Part shown: positions 6,686 through 8,068 of the stretch, piece by piece
Position numbering within the stretch: position 1 is the stretch's first letter
How the letters are laid out: the number at the start of each line of letters is the position of its first letter
Assembly (NCBI GenBank): GCA_021799945.1
Contig: JAJYZK010000128.1
Coordinates: 1 to 8,068, forward strand
Source: Acidobacteriota bacterium
Lineage (GTDB): Bacteria > Acidobacteriota > Terriglobia > Terriglobales > Acidobacteriaceae
Length of the DNA stretch: 8,068 nt
Reading direction: 5' to 3'
Made by a program: the position numbers and the translations under genes
Notes under the pieces: generated by a model
The model's database searches: none
Seen by the model: the letters and a program-made list of their open reading frames with translations, nothing else
What the model was told of the DNA's origin: nothing

Positions 6686-6720
6686 ACTGCACCTAAGGAC
6701 GCCGGGAGTTCGGGTGCAGT
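6686..6720. repeat. 8-bp perfect inverted repeat between two membrane-protein genes
   Basis: ACTGCACC (6686-6693) and GGTGCAGT (6713-6720) pair perfectly around a 19-base loop, starting five bases after the stop of the upstream gene. A third partial copy, GTGCAG, follows at 6723-6728, just before the next start codon. There is no T run, so it is not a standard terminator. It could be an mRNA stem that sets relative expression of the two genes, or a binding site for a dimeric regulator. Confidence 0.45.
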
Positions 6721-6741
6721 GAGTGCAGCACGGGAACAGCC

Positions 6742-7299
6742 ATGAATCTACTGCCCTCCACCGACGCGCGCGATCCCGACGCGCTCTTTTCCATCGCCGA
6801 TGAAGTCAAGATGATCCCCCCCTGGTCGGTGGCTGGAGCCTGCGCCTCCTTCGCGTTTATTCAATATCTCTTCTGGGTCGTCTTGCCTTCCACCCGGCAT
6901 CATCCATCCACCGATCCACTGGGGCTGCGCTTCTACTTCGCTCTTTCCTGGAGCGCGCTGGTCGCCCTCTACGTACTGATGGTGGGGTACGTCAGCCGGG
7001 ATGCGCCGCAGCGCAATATGAGCACCCGGCTGTGGATCGTCATCTGCCTGGTGCTGCCCGGTGGAATCGGTTCCGTGCTGTACTTTCTGCTGCGCCAGCC
7101 CAAGATCGCCTCCTGCCCCTCGTGCGGGACGGTGATCCTGAGCGGATTCCATTTCTGCCCCCATTGCGCGCACCAGAGTTCGGCCTCCTGCGGCAGGTGC
7201 TATCGCGGGGTTCGGGTCACGGACCTGTACTGTGTCAACTGCGGCCACGATCTGACCACGGACAATACTCCCGCCCGGCTGCACGCGCGGCCTTCCTGA
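6742..7299 (+). CDS. Three-TM membrane protein with tandem zinc ribbons
   Basis: 185 aa. Three hydrophobic segments lie at about 29-49, 63-84 and 96-117; the third (LWIVICLVLPGGIGSVLYFLLR) resembles the short membrane segment found at the N-terminus of some phospholipase-D/nuclease-like proteins. The C-terminus carries two CxxC-x10-CxxC zinc ribbons with identical spacing: C125/C128/C139/C142 and C150/C153/C164/C167. By the positive-inside tendency of R87, R91, R96 and R118 the ribbons probably face the cytoplasm. Such treble-clef ribbons often bind protein or nucleic acid rather than catalyse. The gene lies 60 bases after the two-TM gene and 72 before the response regulator, all on one strand, so one operon is likely. 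Its precise function is unknown. The start ATG 6742 is the first in frame near the ribosome; its SD is weak (GGGAA). Confidence 0.75.
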   Translation: MNLLPSTDARDPDALFSIADEVKMIPPWSVAGACASFAFIQYLFWVVLPSTRHHPSTDPLGLRFYFALSWSALVALYVLMVGYVSRDAPQRNMSTRLWIVICLVLPGGIGSVLYFLLRQPKIASCPSCGTVILSGFHFCPHCAHQSSASCGRCYRGVRVTDLYCVNCGHDLTTDNTPARLHARPS

Positions 7300-7339
7300 T
7301 GCAGGGAAATTGCGCAGGGACAAGCGAGGAGAAACAGAA

Positions 7340-7375
7340 GTGAAAAGTGGGAAAGCGGTGCGCGGATGCCGATGA
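7340..7375 (+). CDS. Candidate 11-codon leader ORF coupled to the response regulator
   Basis: GTG at 7340 has the best Shine-Dalgarno of this region: GAGGAG at 7326-7331 with 8 bases of spacing. It opens an ORF of 11 codons (MKSGKAVRGCR) that ends at TGA 7373-7375. That stop overlaps the ATG at 7372 of the response regulator as ATGA, the same overlap type seen at 4652-4655 and 6289-6292. The regulator's own ATG has no convincing SD, so translation could reach it by coupling. The ORF is short enough to be chance. Confidence 0.35.
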   Translation: MKSGKAVRGCR

Positions 7376-8068
7376 CGGCTCTAATTGCGGATGACGAGCA
7401 GCTCGCGCGCGACGAGCTGAAATATCTGCTGGACTCCGCCGGCGGGGTCGAAGTGATTGCCCAGGGCCGGAACGGAATCGAGGCCGTTGACCTGATTCGG
7501 AGCCATCATCCCGATGTCGTCTTCCTGGACGTCCAGATGCCCGGCCTGGACGGCTTCGCGGTGTTGAAGAAACTGCTCGAAGCCGGCGGCGAGCCCCTGC
7601 CGCAGATCATCTTCGCCACCGCCTTCGATCAATATGCGGTGCGCGCCTTCGACGTCAATGCGATCGACTATCTGCTGAAGCCCTTCGACCGGGCGCGGGT
7701 GATGCAGGCGCTGGAGCGGGCGAGACAGCGGCTGCGAGGCGGCCACGCCTCCGACCGGCAGCGGGCGGCGGAAAACGAAGCCTCCGCATCGAGTCCCGAC
7801 GATGTTTCCGACGCGCGCCTGGACGCGCTCCTTCGGCTGATTGAGCAGAAGCAGGCCGGATCCCGCCTGCATTCCGGCAAGATTGTGTTGCAGGCCCAGA
7901 GCCGGCTGCTGCTGGTGGCCCAGAACGACATCTCCTTCGCCGCCATCGACGAGGGCAGCATCTCCGTGGTCACGCCCACCCTGGAAGGGCAGTCGAAATG
8001 CCGAACCCTGGAGGAGCTGCTGGAGTTGCTCCGCCACGCGCTGGCGAAGGCCGGCAGGAGGAAGGTCG
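7372..8068 (+). CDS. LytTR-family response regulator, 3' end outside window
   Basis: A two-component output protein: a receiver domain phosphorylated by a histidine kinase, plus a LytTR DNA-binding domain. Numbering is from ATG 7372. The receiver spans 2-118: acidic pair D7/D8, phospho-acceptor D53 in VVFLDVQMPGLDG, T83 in IIFATAF and K103 in YLLKPF, so all key residues are present. A hydrophilic linker (120-160, with a helix around LDALLRLIEQKQ) leads to the LytTR domain from about 166: KIVLQAQSRLLLVAQNDISF is its first strand pair and CRTLEELLELL its helix. The final part, which usually holds the F-x-R-x-H-R-S-Y-x-x-N motif, lies beyond the right edge, and no stop is reached. ATG 7366 in the same frame is an alternative start. 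No kinase is visible in the window; it may lie downstream or elsewhere. Confidence 0.9.
   Translation, partial: MTALIADDEQLARDELKYLLDSAGGVEVIAQGRNGIEAVDLIRSHHPDVVFLDVQMPGLDGFAVLKKLLEAGGEPLPQIIFATAFDQYAVRAFDVNAIDYLLKPFDRARVMQALERARQRLRGGHASDRQRAAENEASASSPDDVSDARLDALLRLIEQKQAGSRLHSGKIVLQAQSRLLLVAQNDISFAAIDEGSISVVTPTLEGQSKCRTLEELLELLRHALAKAGRRKV

Overview
This is an 8.07 kb stretch of GC-rich, densely coded chromosomal DNA. It holds seven clear protein genes, two of them cut by the window edges, plus one candidate leader ORF. The mix (prephenate dehydrogenase end, KimA-type K+ importer, RlmB, a secreted M1-like protein without a zinc site, an ECF sigma factor with unusual membrane partners, a LytTR response regulator) fits a free-living, GC-rich, Gram-negative-type bacterium. 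My best guess is Acidobacteriota (Terriglobia-like). That is inference from gene style and order; there is no rRNA or other marker in the window.

Layout. 1-467 (+) is the C-terminal part of TyrA. 468-712 is a leader region. 713-2584 (+) encodes a KimA-family potassium importer. The convergent gap 2585-2747 holds a 118-bp element with inverted ends and an apparent CTAA target duplication that falls on the kimA stop codon, followed by a hairpin that could terminate transcription from both sides. On the minus strand rlmB (5443-4652) is followed with a 4-nt ATGA overlap by a secreted M1-peptidase-like protein (4655-2748) whose HExxH motif reads HLLAN. From the divergent region at 5444-5596 a rightward cluster begins: an ECF sigma factor, a two-TM protein overlapping it by 4 nt, a three-TM protein with two identically spaced zinc ribbons, and a LytTR response regulator that runs off the right edge.

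How the genes may work together. The left half is housekeeping: tyrosine biosynthesis, potassium uptake, 23S rRNA 2'-O-methylation. The right half (5597-8068) looks like a regulatory cluster. A sigma factor is translationally coupled to a small membrane protein that occupies the usual anti-sigma position but has no recognisable anti-sigma motif. Next come a membrane zinc-ribbon protein and a response regulator whose kinase is not in the window. This cluster and the metal-site-less M1 protein are the parts most worth a second look.
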